A DNA stretch of 20,900 nucleotides from JBEBGV01 sp040081265 (lineage in GTDB: Bacteria; Acidobacteriota; Vicinamibacteria; Vicinamibacterales; UBA2999): positions 1 to 20,900 of the forward strand of contig JBEBGV010000071.1 in assembly GCA_040081265.1 (NCBI GenBank), read 5' to 3'. Position 1 is the stretch's first letter; the number at the start of each line of letters is the position of its first letter. Made by a program: the position numbers and the translations under genes. The notes beneath the pieces were generated by a model. It was not told the DNA's origin. It saw only the letters and a list, made by a program, of their open reading frames with translations, and ran no database searches. Of this stretch, positions 1-6,641 are shown in pieces.

Positions 1-332
1 ACCTGGGCCTCGTCGCCCGAGATCTCGACTTGAGTGACGCCCAGCGACAGCAGATCCGCGGCATCGTGTCCAAGGCGCGAACCGACAGTCAGCCTCTGGC
101 CGATCGCCTTCGGCAAGCGGCTGAGGCTCGACGCAAGGCGATGGCGGCGCGTCCGGTCGATGAAAGCCAGATCCGCTCGACCACTCAGGCGCTGACCAGC
201 GCGCAGACCGACATGGCGATCGCCCGCGCACACATGCAGAGCGACGTCTTCGCGCTGCTGACACCCGAGCAGCAGGCAAAGGCGACGCAGGCCCGTGAAC
301 GTCGTGAAGCGCGCAGACGACCCAGGAACTAG
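1..332 (+). CDS. Spy/CpxP-like LTXXQ-motif periplasmic protein, 3' part only
   Basis: The reading frame is already open at the window edge (in-frame codons from position 3) and ends with TAG at 330-332, so the N-terminus, including any signal peptide, lies outside. The visible ~109 residues are helical and rich in Arg, Ala and Gln. They contain two LTXXQ-like segments: LDLSDAQRQQI near the start, typical of the first repeat, and LLTPEQQAKATQ near the end. This spacing is characteristic of the Spy/CpxP family of periplasmic ATP-independent chaperones and envelope-stress or metal-stress sensors. The extreme C-terminus is very basic (ERREARRRPRN). A TTG codon at position 30 could be mistaken for a start, but in-frame coding continues upstream of it. 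Family membership is fairly likely; the exact role (chaperone, metal resistance or sensor) cannot be decided from this fragment. Confidence 0.7.
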   Translation, partial: LGLVARDLDLSDAQRQQIRGIVSKARTDSQPLADRLRQAAEARRKAMAARPVDESQIRSTTQALTSAQTDMAIARAHMQSDVFALLTPEQQAKATQARERREARRRPRN

Positions 333-351
333 ACCCCGGGCACCAGGGGAG

Positions 352-377
352 AGGGGATAGGGGAAGCCCTATCCCCT
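352..377. terminator. Perfect 11-bp hairpin between converging genes
   Basis: Positions 352-362 (AGGGGATAGGG) and 367-377 (CCCTATCCCCT) are perfectly complementary around a GAAG loop. The hairpin lies between the stop codons of the Spy-like gene (332) and yajQ (369-371, opposite strand), and its right arm includes the last codons of yajQ. There is no U-tract on either side, so it is not a textbook intrinsic terminator. It may act as a bidirectional transcription barrier or as 3'-end protection for both messages. Confidence 0.5.
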
Positions 378-869
378 GTAGTTGCCGAACTGCAGCGCGA
401 CCCCGAAATCCTGTTCGCGCAGCTGTCGCATAGCCTCCTGGAGATCGTCGCGGGACGGGGAGGAGAGGCGCACCTGATCGCCCTGAATCGATGCCTGCAC
501 CTTCTTCATCTTCGAGTCCTTGACGAACTTGAGGATGTCTCGTGCCTTGTCAGTCGGGATCCCCTGCTGAAGACTGATGTCCTGACGGACGGTACTGTTG
601 GCCGCGGGGATGGCTTCGCCGCGGGTGAGGTTCTTGACCGGGACGTTTCTCCGCACGAGGCGCGTCTGGACGATCTCCCAGAGGGCGTTGAGCTTGAACT
701 GATCGTCGGCGACGAGAACGAGCTTTGATTCCTTCGGGTCGAAATCAATCGAGGCCTTGGTCCCCTTGAAGTCGTAGCGTTGTGCTACTTCTTTCCGCGC
801 CTGATTGAGCGCGTTGTCGACTTCCTGGAGATCAACGTTGGACGTAATGTCGAAGGAGCACTGCGTCAT
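369..869 (-). CDS. yajQ: YajQ family nucleotide-binding protein (UPF0234)
   Basis: The 166-residue product matches the usual YajQ length (~160). It shows the family's landmarks: an N-terminal SFDI segment, the RYDFKG motif near residue 34, VPVKNLTRGEA in the middle, and a C-terminal DFGVALQFGNYRG ending. YajQ proteins have two ferredoxin-like domains and bind nucleotides or RNA; some members are cyclic-di-GMP effectors that act with a LysR-type transcription factor. I chose the ATG at 867-869 because it puts SFDI where the family has it; a GTG two codons upstream (873-875) is also possible. No clear Shine-Dalgarno sequence is visible. A TANNNT hexamer (TAAGAT on this strand, 884-879) ends nine bases before the ATG, and a heptamer repeat starts immediately behind it. 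The gene diverges from the DUF523 gene and converges on the Spy-like gene. Confidence 0.95.
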   Translation of the reverse strand: MTQCSFDITSNVDLQEVDNALNQARKEVAQRYDFKGTKASIDFDPKESKLVLVADDQFKLNALWEIVQTRLVRRNVPVKNLTRGEAIPAANSTVRQDISLQQGIPTDKARDILKFVKDSKMKKVQASIQGDQVRLSSPSRDDLQEAMRQLREQDFGVALQFGNYRG

Positions 870-878
870 CAGCACTAA

Positions 879-884
879 ATCTTA
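879..884 (-). promoter_or_regulatory. Possible -10 element of yajQ
   Basis: TAAGAT on the minus strand (+ strand ATCTTA, 879-884) lies nine bases before the chosen yajQ ATG. Transcription initiated here would start within a few bases of that codon. No -35 match is visible at 16-18 bp, because that region is the heptamer repeat. The call is tentative. Confidence 0.25.
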
Positions 885-935
885 CTACTCACGACCAACT
901 ACCCACTACCAACCACTCACTACCAACTACCAACC
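881..935. repeat. Heptanucleotide tandem repeat, about 7.9 units
   Basis: The + strand reads as consecutive 7-mers from 887: ACTCACG, ACCAACT, ACCCACT, ACCAACC, ACTCACT, ACCAACT, ACCAACC, preceded by a partial unit (CTTACT, 881-886). The consensus is ACCAACT (AGTTGGT on the other strand), with variation mainly at positions 3, 5 and 7. It fills most of the intergenic space between the divergent yajQ and DUF523 genes, covering the place where -35 elements would be expected for both. A 7-bp period is not a multiple of three, and the strand-biased C/A composition differs from the neighbouring coding DNA. Confidence 0.85.
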
Positions 936-951
936 AGTCCCGCGCGTCCAC

Positions 952-957
952 TACACT
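952..957 (+). promoter_or_regulatory. Possible -10 element of a leaderless DUF523 transcript
   Basis: TACACT at 952-957 fits the TANNNT consensus and is followed by seven bases before the GTG start at 965. Initiation at the normal distance would coincide with the start codon. No Shine-Dalgarno sequence is present, which fits a leaderless message. No convincing -35 is seen. The same arrangement occurs at 18130-18143. Confidence 0.3.
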
Positions 958-964
958 GCTTGCC

Positions 965-1939
965 GTGACCGATGATCGTCCACGCGTCGGAGTATCGCGC
1001 TGTCTGCTGGGTGATTCGGTGCGTTACGACGGCGGCCACAAGGCCGATCGTTTCCTGCTCGACATCCTCGCCGCGCACGTCGAATTCGTACCGGTGTGCC
1101 CCGAGCTGGAAGTTGGCATGGGTCTCCCGCGCGAGTCGGTGCATCTGCTGTCCTCCAAAGACGGGGTCAACGCTGGTGGAGAGCGCGTCAGGCTGGTGGG
1201 CGTACGCAGCGGCGAGGACTGGACGGAGCGGATGACCGCGTGGTCATCGCGCAAGATGACGGACCTTCAGGATGCAGGACTCTGCGGCTTCGTACTCAAG
1301 AAGGACTCTCCCAGCTGCGGTCTGATGCGGGTTCGAGTCCATCATCCGACACGTGCCGTGGCGCGAACCGGGCGCGGGCTGTTTGCCGAGACGCTGTCGT
1401 CCACCTTTTCGACCCTCCCGCTCGAGGAGGAGGGACGCCTGCACGACGCGCGTCTGCGCGAAAACTTCATTGAGCGCGTGTTTGCCTTCCGCCGGGTCCG
1501 GGCGTTCTTTGGAAAGAGCTGGACGGTCGGCGCCCTCGTCGCCTTTCATACCGGACACAAGCTGCAGCTGCTGGCGCACTCGAGGGTGGGGTATGACGCG
1601 CTGGGACGACTGGTGGCCGACGCGAAGAAGCTTCCCCGGGCTCAGCTCGCCATCCGGTATCAGACGACGTTCATGGCGGCGCTCTCGAAAATCGCAACGC
1701 CGGGGCGGAACGCCGACGTCATGCTCCACATGCTCGGCCATTTCAAGCACAGCCTGGCCCCGGGAGACCGGCAGGAACTTCTGCAGCTCATCAGCGACTA
1801 CCGCGCCGCAATTGTTCCCCTCATCGTGCCGCTGACCTTGTTTCGTCACCACGTGCGGGTCCATGGCGTCGATTACCTCGAGGGCCAGACATATCTGGAG
1901 CCCAGCCCCCGGGAACTGGCGCTGAGGAATCATGCCTGA
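965..1939 (+). CDS. DUF523-DUF1722 two-domain protein (YbgA type)
   Basis: The 324-residue protein starts at GTG 965. Residues 1-~150 form a DUF523 domain with the family's cysteines: VSRCLLG (C13), VPVCPE (C45), GLCGF (C107) and the diagnostic KKDSPSCG (C118). Residues ~165-310 match DUF1722, beginning near RLRENFIERVFAFRRVRAF. E. coli YbgA has both domains. Characterised DUF523 proteins of the TudS type bind a [4Fe-4S] cluster through conserved cysteines and desulfurate thiouracil, so a role in thiolated-base metabolism or tRNA-related thio chemistry is possible. That assignment rests on the domain and has not been shown for the fusion. The gene stands alone, divergent from yajQ, and is followed by 171 bp without a gene. 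The domain call is firm; the function is open. Confidence 0.88.
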   Translation: MTDDRPRVGVSRCLLGDSVRYDGGHKADRFLLDILAAHVEFVPVCPELEVGMGLPRESVHLLSSKDGVNAGGERVRLVGVRSGEDWTERMTAWSSRKMTDLQDAGLCGFVLKKDSPSCGLMRVRVHHPTRAVARTGRGLFAETLSSTFSTLPLEEEGRLHDARLRENFIERVFAFRRVRAFFGKSWTVGALVAFHTGHKLQLLAHSRVGYDALGRLVADAKKLPRAQLAIRYQTTFMAALSKIATPGRNADVMLHMLGHFKHSLAPGDRQELLQLISDYRAAIVPLIVPLTLFRHHVRVHGVDYLEGQTYLEPSPRELALRNHA

Positions 1940-1983
1940 GCGGGGTGTCGAACCATTTGGCCCTTTGCGACGTCGAAGGGGGG

Positions 1984-2008
1984 ACCGCCCCGTGTTCGGG
2001 GTGGCGGT
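1984..2008. terminator. Hairpin downstream of the DUF523-DUF1722 gene
   Basis: ACCG/CGGT and CCCCG/CGGGG pair around a TGTT loop with a three-base bulge on the 3' side. It begins 45 bp after the upstream stop codon. No U-tract follows, so this is only a candidate transcript end. Nothing else could be recognised in the 1940-2110 gap. Confidence 0.3.
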
Positions 2009-2110
2009 AAGCGGATCGGCGGGTGGGACGTATTACCCTCAACACAAACGGCACGTCAGCGTGGAGCTGGCCTGCTATTCTGATCGCACCACCGCGGGAA
2101 GTTATCGTCT

Positions 2111-2374
2111 ATGAGTATGGGTGACGCTGGCGAAGGCCTGGTTGATGCTGAGTCTCGGCTCGCTGAACGGATGGAAGAGCGGGAGGAAGAGAAGCGGAAG
2201 GCCAGGCTGGGCTCCAAGCAGATTGATCCGGAACGGGTACGCCAGCGTGAGTCTCTGCGCCTGGCCAAGACCGAACTCGAGCGGCAGCTCAACCTGACCA
2301 CCAACCAGGCTCGAAAGCAGCAGCTTGGTCACGCCCTGGCCGAACTCGACAAACGCATTGCCGGGCTGGGCTGA
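2111..2374 (+). CDS. Small highly charged coiled-coil protein, translationally coupled to the SagB-like gene
   Basis: This 87-residue protein does not match a family I can name. About 40% of its residues are Asp, Glu, Lys or Arg, including an acidic/basic run at 19-30, and it has no cysteine. Leucine spacing across residues ~49-86 (RLAKTELERQL to ALAELDKRIAGL) suggests an amphipathic helical pair or short coiled coil. The start is ATG at 2111, preceded by a GGGAAG-like Shine-Dalgarno at 2097-2102; a second in-frame ATG follows two codons later. Its stop (TGA 2372-2374) overlaps the ATG of the next gene by one base, a TGATG junction typical of translational coupling. The pairing suggests a partner or accessory of the nitroreductase-like enzyme, but that is inference. 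A precursor-peptide role is unlikely given the lack of Cys and of a Ser/Thr-rich core. Confidence 0.65.
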   Translation: MSMGDAGEGLVDAESRLAERMEEREEEKRKARLGSKQIDPERVRQRESLRLAKTELERQLNLTTNQARKQQLGHALAELDKRIAGLG

Positions 2375-4002
2375 TGAGTGACGCCGGGGGGAGTTCTTCC
2401 CCCCTCGCGTACCACCACGCGACGAAACACGGTTTCGGGCGATTCGCCAAGTCGCTTGGCTATCTGGACTGGGCAAACCAGCCCAATCCCTTCCGACGGT
2501 TTCCAGGCGCCCCGCTCACGCTGCTGCCGAGGCGGGCCGAGCTGCGCGACGTTCCGTACGAAGCCCTCTATACCAACAAGGTTCCCACCGAGGCGGTCTC
2601 CCCCGAGACGATCGCGGAGTTTCTCCGCTGTGCTCTGGGGCTGTCGGCCTGGAAGTCGCACGGTTCGTCTCGATGGGCGTTGCGGGTCAATCCTTCGAGT
2701 GGCAACCTTCACCCGACCGAGAGCTATCTGGTCTGGGATGGTGGCGTTTATCACTACGCGCCCGACGAACATGCTCTCGAGCAGCGGGCGGAGTTGCCCG
2801 GCACCGGTTGGCCTGGGCCTCGGGCCGACGGCAGCGGCACGAGCGCATGTTTTCTCGTCGCGCTGACCTCCATTCACTGGCGTGAGGCCTGGAAGTATGG
2901 CGAGCGTGCCTTTCGCTACTGTCAGCACGACATCGGTCATGCGGTGGGGGCGCTTCGCTTCTCCGCTGCGATGCTGGGTTGGCGGATGACGGTGCTGCCG
3001 GCGTGGTCGCACGAAGATGTCAGTTCGATGCTGGGCCTCGATCGCGCGCAAGATTTTGGCGACGCGGAGCGTGAAGAGCCGGCCCTCATCGCCTTTGTGA
3101 CCGCGGCACCGCTCGACTCGCTGAACGTGGACCCGGCGCCACTGGTCGAGGCCGCCCGGTCGGCCACGTGGCGAGGACACGCCAATCGTCTGAGTCCTGC
3201 CCATACGGACTGGCCGACCATTGAAGCAGTCGCCCTGGCCACGGTGGACCCTGGCGACGAGCCTCGGGACCCCATCGCAGTTGGTAGCACCCGCTACGTG
3301 GGTACCAGTGACAGCCTGCAAGCCAGACAGGTCGTCCTCCGGCGTCGCAGCGCGATCGCCTTCGACCCGCGAGGGACCCTGCGCAGGGAGACGTTCCTGT
3401 CGATGCTCGAGCGCCTTCGACCGACGGCTCCGCCGTGGGATGTGCTGACATGGCAGCCGCAAGCGCACCTCGCCCTCTTCGTTCACCGCGTGCAGGACCT
3501 CCAGCCGGGTATCTATGCGTACCTGAGATCGGGAGACGGGGTCAGGGACGACTGGGGCAGTCGCATGCGCAGTGACTTTCTCTGGGAACACGTACCGGCG
3601 ACGGGCTCTGGCAAAGACGACGGGCTGTTTCTGCTCGCGCCGCTCGACGTGCGCGTCCTGGCCAATCGCCTCTCGTGCGATCAGGATATTGCCGGGGATG
3701 GATTCTTCAGTCTCGGGATGCTGGCGCGCCTCGCGGCGGTACGTGAGCAGGGACCGTGGATGTATCGCCGGCTGTTCTGGGAGTGCGGGCTGATCGGCCA
3801 GATTCTCTACCTCGAGGCGGAAGCCGCCGGTGCACGCGGCACCGGCATCGGATGCTTCTACGACGATCCCGTGCACGAGGTGCTGGGGTTGCAGGGTGAC
3901 GAGTGGCAGAGCCTCTATCATTTTTCGATGGGCCTGCCGGTCGAGGACACCCGACTGACGACCGAGCCTGGCTATGACTGGGAGCGGGCGCCGACATCCT
4001 GA
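2374..4002 (+). CDS. SagB/ThcOx-type nitroreductase-family dehydrogenase, two tandem domains
   Basis: The 542-residue protein has two nitroreductase-like domains. The N-terminal domain carries RVNPSSGNLHPTESYL (104-119), the form of the FMN-binding signature seen in SagB/ThcOx enzymes, and WKYGERAFRYCQHDIGHAVG (173-192). The C-terminal domain starts near RRRSAIAF (323) and contains YRRLFWECGLIGQILYLEAE (464-483) followed by GTGIGCFYDDPVHEVLGL (489-506). Family members are FMN enzymes; the characterised ones oxidise azolines to azoles during peptide maturation. No cyclodehydratase, precursor peptide or transporter gene is nearby, so azole formation should not be assumed. Translation is probably coupled to the small coiled-coil gene upstream (one-base overlap). 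The last 31 bases overlap the tail of the converging glycosyltransferase-like gene. The family call is strong; the substrate is unknown. Confidence 0.85.
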   Translation: MSDAGGSSSPLAYHHATKHGFGRFAKSLGYLDWANQPNPFRRFPGAPLTLLPRRAELRDVPYEALYTNKVPTEAVSPETIAEFLRCALGLSAWKSHGSSRWALRVNPSSGNLHPTESYLVWDGGVYHYAPDEHALEQRAELPGTGWPGPRADGSGTSACFLVALTSIHWREAWKYGERAFRYCQHDIGHAVGALRFSAAMLGWRMTVLPAWSHEDVSSMLGLDRAQDFGDAEREEPALIAFVTAAPLDSLNVDPAPLVEAARSATWRGHANRLSPAHTDWPTIEAVALATVDPGDEPRDPIAVGSTRYVGTSDSLQARQVVLRRRSAIAFDPRGTLRRETFLSMLERLRPTAPPWDVLTWQPQAHLALFVHRVQDLQPGIYAYLRSGDGVRDDWGSRMRSDFLWEHVPATGSGKDDGLFLLAPLDVRVLANRLSCDQDIAGDGFFSLGMLARLAAVREQGPWMYRRLFWECGLIGQILYLEAEAAGARGTGIGCFYDDPVHEVLGLQGDEWQSLYHFSMGLPVEDTRLTTEPGYDWERAPTS

Positions 4003-5036
4003 ACCGGGGTCTGAGATTCCAACCCCGGCACTGACCCTGTCAGCCCCATCTCCCTTGTCACGCGCCGCAAGTGTTCCGCGCCGTCGACGTGAAGGTGCGG
4101 CGGCCAGTCAGGCGGCAACGACGGAAGGGGCGTCGCTGCCGCTTCCTCGAGCAGGCGCATCCAGTCGCTGACGGCTCGTGCCGGCGTAGCGTGCCTCGTC
4201 CACCACTCGCGCGCAGCTGTCCCGAGTGCGTGCCTTCGCGGTCCATCGCTTGCCAGTCCCCGCAGTGCCAGCGTCAGTGAGTGCTGCTCGTCGCGCGGGT
4301 CAATCGAGACGACAACCGGTGTCATCTGTGCGAGGACGTCGCGGGTGCGCCAGGTCTGCGGATCGAAGGCTGGCCAGTCGGCCGTTGCCTCGCCTTCGAA
4401 CACGATGACGGCTTTGCCCGCGGCCATCGCCGACAGGGCGGGCGTCAGGTCGGGTTCCTCTCCAGGTGGCTGGAGTGCAAGGACCACCTCCGTGTCGGGA
4501 AACGGCGCGGCTGCAGAGGGTTGGTCGGGGCCCGCTGCGAAAGGAGCGACGGTGCGGACAGTGAGGTGCGGCCAGCTGGCTTCAAGCGCTGTGCGGCGGC
4601 TGGCGGTGCCGACAACGACGATGCGGGAGGCCTGAAGCGCCGCACGCAGCATCGGCCACCGGCCGCGAGCGAATCCGCTCGGTGTTTCTGGTGGCGGATG
4701 CCCGTGATTGAACCTGAACTCGGCGTTGTAGTCGGTATCTCGACGATATCGTTCGAGTGCGTGCACGCGCACGTCGTGCAGCGTGCGCTCCCTGAGCAGC
4801 AGAATGCCGGGGTAGTTGAAGAGGTAGCCCCAGATGAATGCGCTGTGCGGGTCGTTTCGGGGTTCGTAGACGCACAGATCGTAGGGGCGCAGGGCGTGTT
4901 CGACGACAAACCCGTGCGCCTGCGGCTCGGTGACGAGGTCGATGTGATGCGCGGCCCGGAGGCCGGCAAGCAGCGCCTGCAGCGCAGAGGCGTCGACAGA
5001 AGTGGTGGATGCGGCGCGGAACCAGGCGACTCTCAT
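3972..5036 (-). CDS. Glycosyltransferase-like protein (GT-B fold, GT4-like)
   Basis: The 354-residue product starts MRVAWF, as GT-B enzymes with an N-terminal Rossmann strand often do. Residues ~52-90 contain YDLCVYEPRNDPHSAF followed by YPGILLLRERTLHD, which corresponds to the segment (normally GN..H..I, then HPGvvvLHD..LH) seen in many bacterial glycosyltransferases. In the C-terminal half, LSAMAAGKAVIVFEG resembles the conserved A..AGKPVI element preceding the sugar-nucleotide site. The usual catalytic E-x7-E motif is not obvious, so it may be divergent or inactive. No clear Shine-Dalgarno sequence precedes the ATG at 5036. It is transcribed away from the nuo operon, and its 3' end overlaps the nitroreductase gene by 31 bp. 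The acceptor and donor cannot be predicted. Confidence 0.7.
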   Translation of the reverse strand: MRVAWFRAASTTSVDASALQALLAGLRAAHHIDLVTEPQAHGFVVEHALRPYDLCVYEPRNDPHSAFIWGYLFNYPGILLLRERTLHDVRVHALERYRRDTDYNAEFRFNHGHPPPETPSGFARGRWPMLRAALQASRIVVVGTASRRTALEASWPHLTVRTVAPFAAGPDQPSAAAPFPDTEVVLALQPPGEEPDLTPALSAMAAGKAVIVFEGEATADWPAFDPQTWRTRDVLAQMTPVVVSIDPRDEQHSLTLALRGLASDGPRRHALGTAAREWWTRHATPARAVSDWMRLLEEAAATPLPSLPPDWPPHLHVDGAEHLRRVTREMGLTGSVPGLESQTPVQDVGARSQS

Positions 5037-5043
5037 CAGGAAA

Positions 5044-5070
5044 TTGACGTTTGGATGAGCCTTCTATAGC
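5044..5070 (+). promoter_or_regulatory. Tentative promoter for the nuo operon
   Basis: TTGACG (5044-5049) and TATAGC (5065-5070) resemble -35 and -10 hexamers and lie about 80 bp before nuoA, but the 15-bp spacer is shorter than the preferred 17. This is the only plausible pair I found in the 112-bp gap between the divergent glycosyltransferase-like gene and nuoA. Confidence 0.3.
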
Positions 5071-5148
5071 ATGAACAGGTTTGCGAAACTCTTCACAAGC
5101 GGTCCTGTTGGGGGTGTTGCGCGAGCCATGTCGGGGAGGTTGTAACTG

Positions 5149-5544
5149 ATGGACGGGTGGCTCGGGGTCGTCATCATGATGGTGCTTGGCGTGGGATTCG
5201 CCGGCACGATGATCGGTGGTTCGCTCCTGCTGGGTCCGCGTAATCCCACCCCTGAAAAACTTGCTCCCTACGAATGCGGGATGCCCGCTGTCGGTGACGC
5301 GCGGGAACGCCAGTCGGTCAAGTTCTACCTGGTGGCGATGATCTTCCTGCTCTTCGACATCGAGGTGGCCTTCCTGTATCCATGGGCCATGGCGCTGCGC
5401 GACCTGGGCTGGCCAGGATTCGTGCAGATTCTGACGTTCTTCTTGATCTTGTCGGTCGGCTTCATCTATGTCTGGCGGAAGGGCGTGCTGGACTGGGGAT
5501 CGACCGCGCACCGCGCACGGACGTCGGCGCGTAAGGCGGCTTAA
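5149..5544 (+). CDS. nuoA: NADH-quinone oxidoreductase subunit A
   Basis: This 131-residue membrane subunit of complex I has three predicted transmembrane helices (about 5-29, 58-80 and 88-110). Family motifs are YECGMP (41-46), on the loop that contacts the quinone cavity, and FDIEVAFLYPWA (69-80) with conserved acidic residues D70 and E72. A strong Shine-Dalgarno (GGGGAGGT at 5134-5141) stands eight bases before the ATG, the best ribosome site in the operon and consistent with a first gene. A Lys/Arg-rich tail (TAHRARTSARKAA) follows the last helix. nuoB begins six bases after the stop. Confidence 0.97.
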   Translation: MDGWLGVVIMMVLGVGFAGTMIGGSLLLGPRNPTPEKLAPYECGMPAVGDARERQSVKFYLVAMIFLLFDIEVAFLYPWAMALRDLGWPGFVQILTFFLILSVGFIYVWRKGVLDWGSTAHRARTSARKAA

Positions 5545-5550
5545 GGGTAT

Positions 5551-6051
5551 ATGGCCCACGAACACGAAAGTCACGATCACGGGCTCGGCCTGCTGGATCC
5601 GGACCTGCCCCTGCTGACGACGACGGTGGAGAAGGTCGTGCAGTGGGCGCGGCGGTCAGCGATCTGGCCGGCGCAGTTCGGCCTCGCCTGTTGCGCGATT
5701 GAGATGATGGCGATGGCCGCCAGTCGCTATGACATCGCCCGTTTCGGCGCTGAGGTGTTCCGCGGTTCTCCCCGCCAGTCCGATCTGATGATTGTCGCCG
5801 GCCGGCTGTCGCGCAAGATGGCGCCGGCCATGCGCCGCGTCTACGACCAGATGCCTGAGCCCAAGTGGGTGATTTCGATGGGTGCGTGCGCGTCGGTTGG
5901 CGGCGTGTTCGACAACTACGCGATTGTCCAGGGCGTGGATCAGGTCGTGCCGGTCGACGTCTTCGTGCCGGGATGCCCGCCGCGGCCCGAATCGCTGATT
6001 TACGGCATCGTGCAGCTGCAACAGAAGATTGCCCGGACCAGGGCCTACTAG
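5551..6051 (+). CDS. nuoB: NADH-quinone oxidoreductase subunit B (cluster N2)
   Basis: This 166-residue peripheral-arm subunit carries the terminal [4Fe-4S] cluster N2, which passes electrons to quinone. All four ligand cysteines are present: the tandem pair C47-C48 in FGLACCAIEMM, C113 in SMGACASVGG and C142 in VPGCPPRPE. RYDIARFG (59-66) and the PRQSDLMIVAG segment are also typical. The N-terminus is His-rich (HEHESHDHG), an unusual but small extension. An AAGGG sequence (5543-5547), overlapping the nuoA stop, probably serves as ribosome site. nuoC follows after ten bases. Confidence 0.98.
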   Translation: MAHEHESHDHGLGLLDPDLPLLTTTVEKVVQWARRSAIWPAQFGLACCAIEMMAMAASRYDIARFGAEVFRGSPRQSDLMIVAGRLSRKMAPAMRRVYDQMPEPKWVISMGACASVGGVFDNYAIVQGVDQVVPVDVFVPGCPPRPESLIYGIVQLQQKIARTRAY

Positions 6052-6061
6052 CCGCGACGTG

Positions 6062-6604
6062 ATGGACGCCTCTGCGATTATCGATGCGGTGAACGCCCTC
6101 GTGCCGGACGGGGGCTGCGAAGCGACGCCCAGCGTTGACTTTCCCACGATCTACGTGCCGGCGGCTCGTTTGATTGATGTGTGCCAGGCGCTGCGTGATG
6201 CGCCGGCCCTTCGCTACAACGTGCTCATCGAGCTCACGGCGGCTGACTATCTGCCGCGGCTGCCTCGCTTCGAGGTGGTCTACCACCTCCTCTCGATTGC
6301 TCATCGCGCGCGGCTGCGCGTCAAGGTTCGGGTCGCAGACGGTGAGCTCTTGCCGACGGCCCAGGGCGTGTGGCCTGCGGCTGGATGGCCCGAGCGTGAG
6401 GTCTACGACATGTTCGGCATCATCTTCGCCGGACATCCGGATCTGCGACGCATCCTCACGCCAGACGACTGGGAAGGCCATCCGGCCCGGAAGGATTACC
6501 CGGTGCAGATCAAGAAGGCCGTGCAGACCTATGAGCCCCTTGAAGTGACCCAGGAAGAGTTCCAGGCGAACCTGGAACGGGATCGCGTCCGTCGGTCGCT
6601 GTAG
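6062..6604 (+). CDS. nuoC: NADH-quinone oxidoreductase subunit C (30 kDa)
   Basis: The 180-residue protein contains the 30-kDa subunit signature EREVYDMFGIIFAGHPDLRR (111-130) followed by ILTPDDWEGHPARKDYP (131-147), which packs against NuoD near cluster N2. It is a separate gene here, not a nuoCD fusion as in E. coli. The ATG at 6062 is chosen; a GTG directly before it (6059) and an upstream in-frame TTG at 6029 would only add residues unlike the family. No good Shine-Dalgarno is visible, so translation probably relies on ribosomes arriving from nuoB ten bases upstream. Confidence 0.96.
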   Translation: MDASAIIDAVNALVPDGGCEATPSVDFPTIYVPAARLIDVCQALRDAPALRYNVLIELTAADYLPRLPRFEVVYHLLSIAHRARLRVKVRVADGELLPTAQGVWPAAGWPEREVYDMFGIIFAGHPDLRRILTPDDWEGHPARKDYPVQIKKAVQTYEPLEVTQEEFQANLERDRVRRSL

Positions 6605-6641
6605 GAAGTGCAGACCTCAACTGGTGGTGTAACGGACATCG

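Noticed and set aside
1932..2114. Possible 60-codon gene between the DUF523-DUF1722 gene and the small coiled-coil gene.
   Set aside because: It has no ribosome site and low-complexity composition, overlaps a hairpin and both flanking coding regions, and has no recognisable similarity.
2111..2374. The small gene as a precursor peptide for azole formation by the SagB-like enzyme.
   Set aside because: It has no cysteine, few Ser/Thr, no leader/core layout, and no cyclodehydratase gene is nearby; its charged coiled-coil character fits a structural partner better.
2329..3921. Very long open frame (about 530 codons) on the minus strand across the nitroreductase-like gene.
   Set aside because: It is the antisense shadow of a GC-rich gene: its translation is Arg/Pro/Gly/His-rich with no family motif, while the + strand encodes a clear enzyme.
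4281..5069. Plus-strand open frame of about 262 codons opposite the glycosyltransferase-like gene.
   Set aside because: The minus-strand frame has recognisable GT-B motifs and a proper start; the plus-strand translation has no recognisable domain, so it is treated as a shadow.
5074..5109. Inverted repeat AACAGG...CCTGTT upstream of nuoA as an operator or leader hairpin.
   Set aside because: It has only six base pairs around a 24-base loop, with no conserved feature; chance occurrence is likely.
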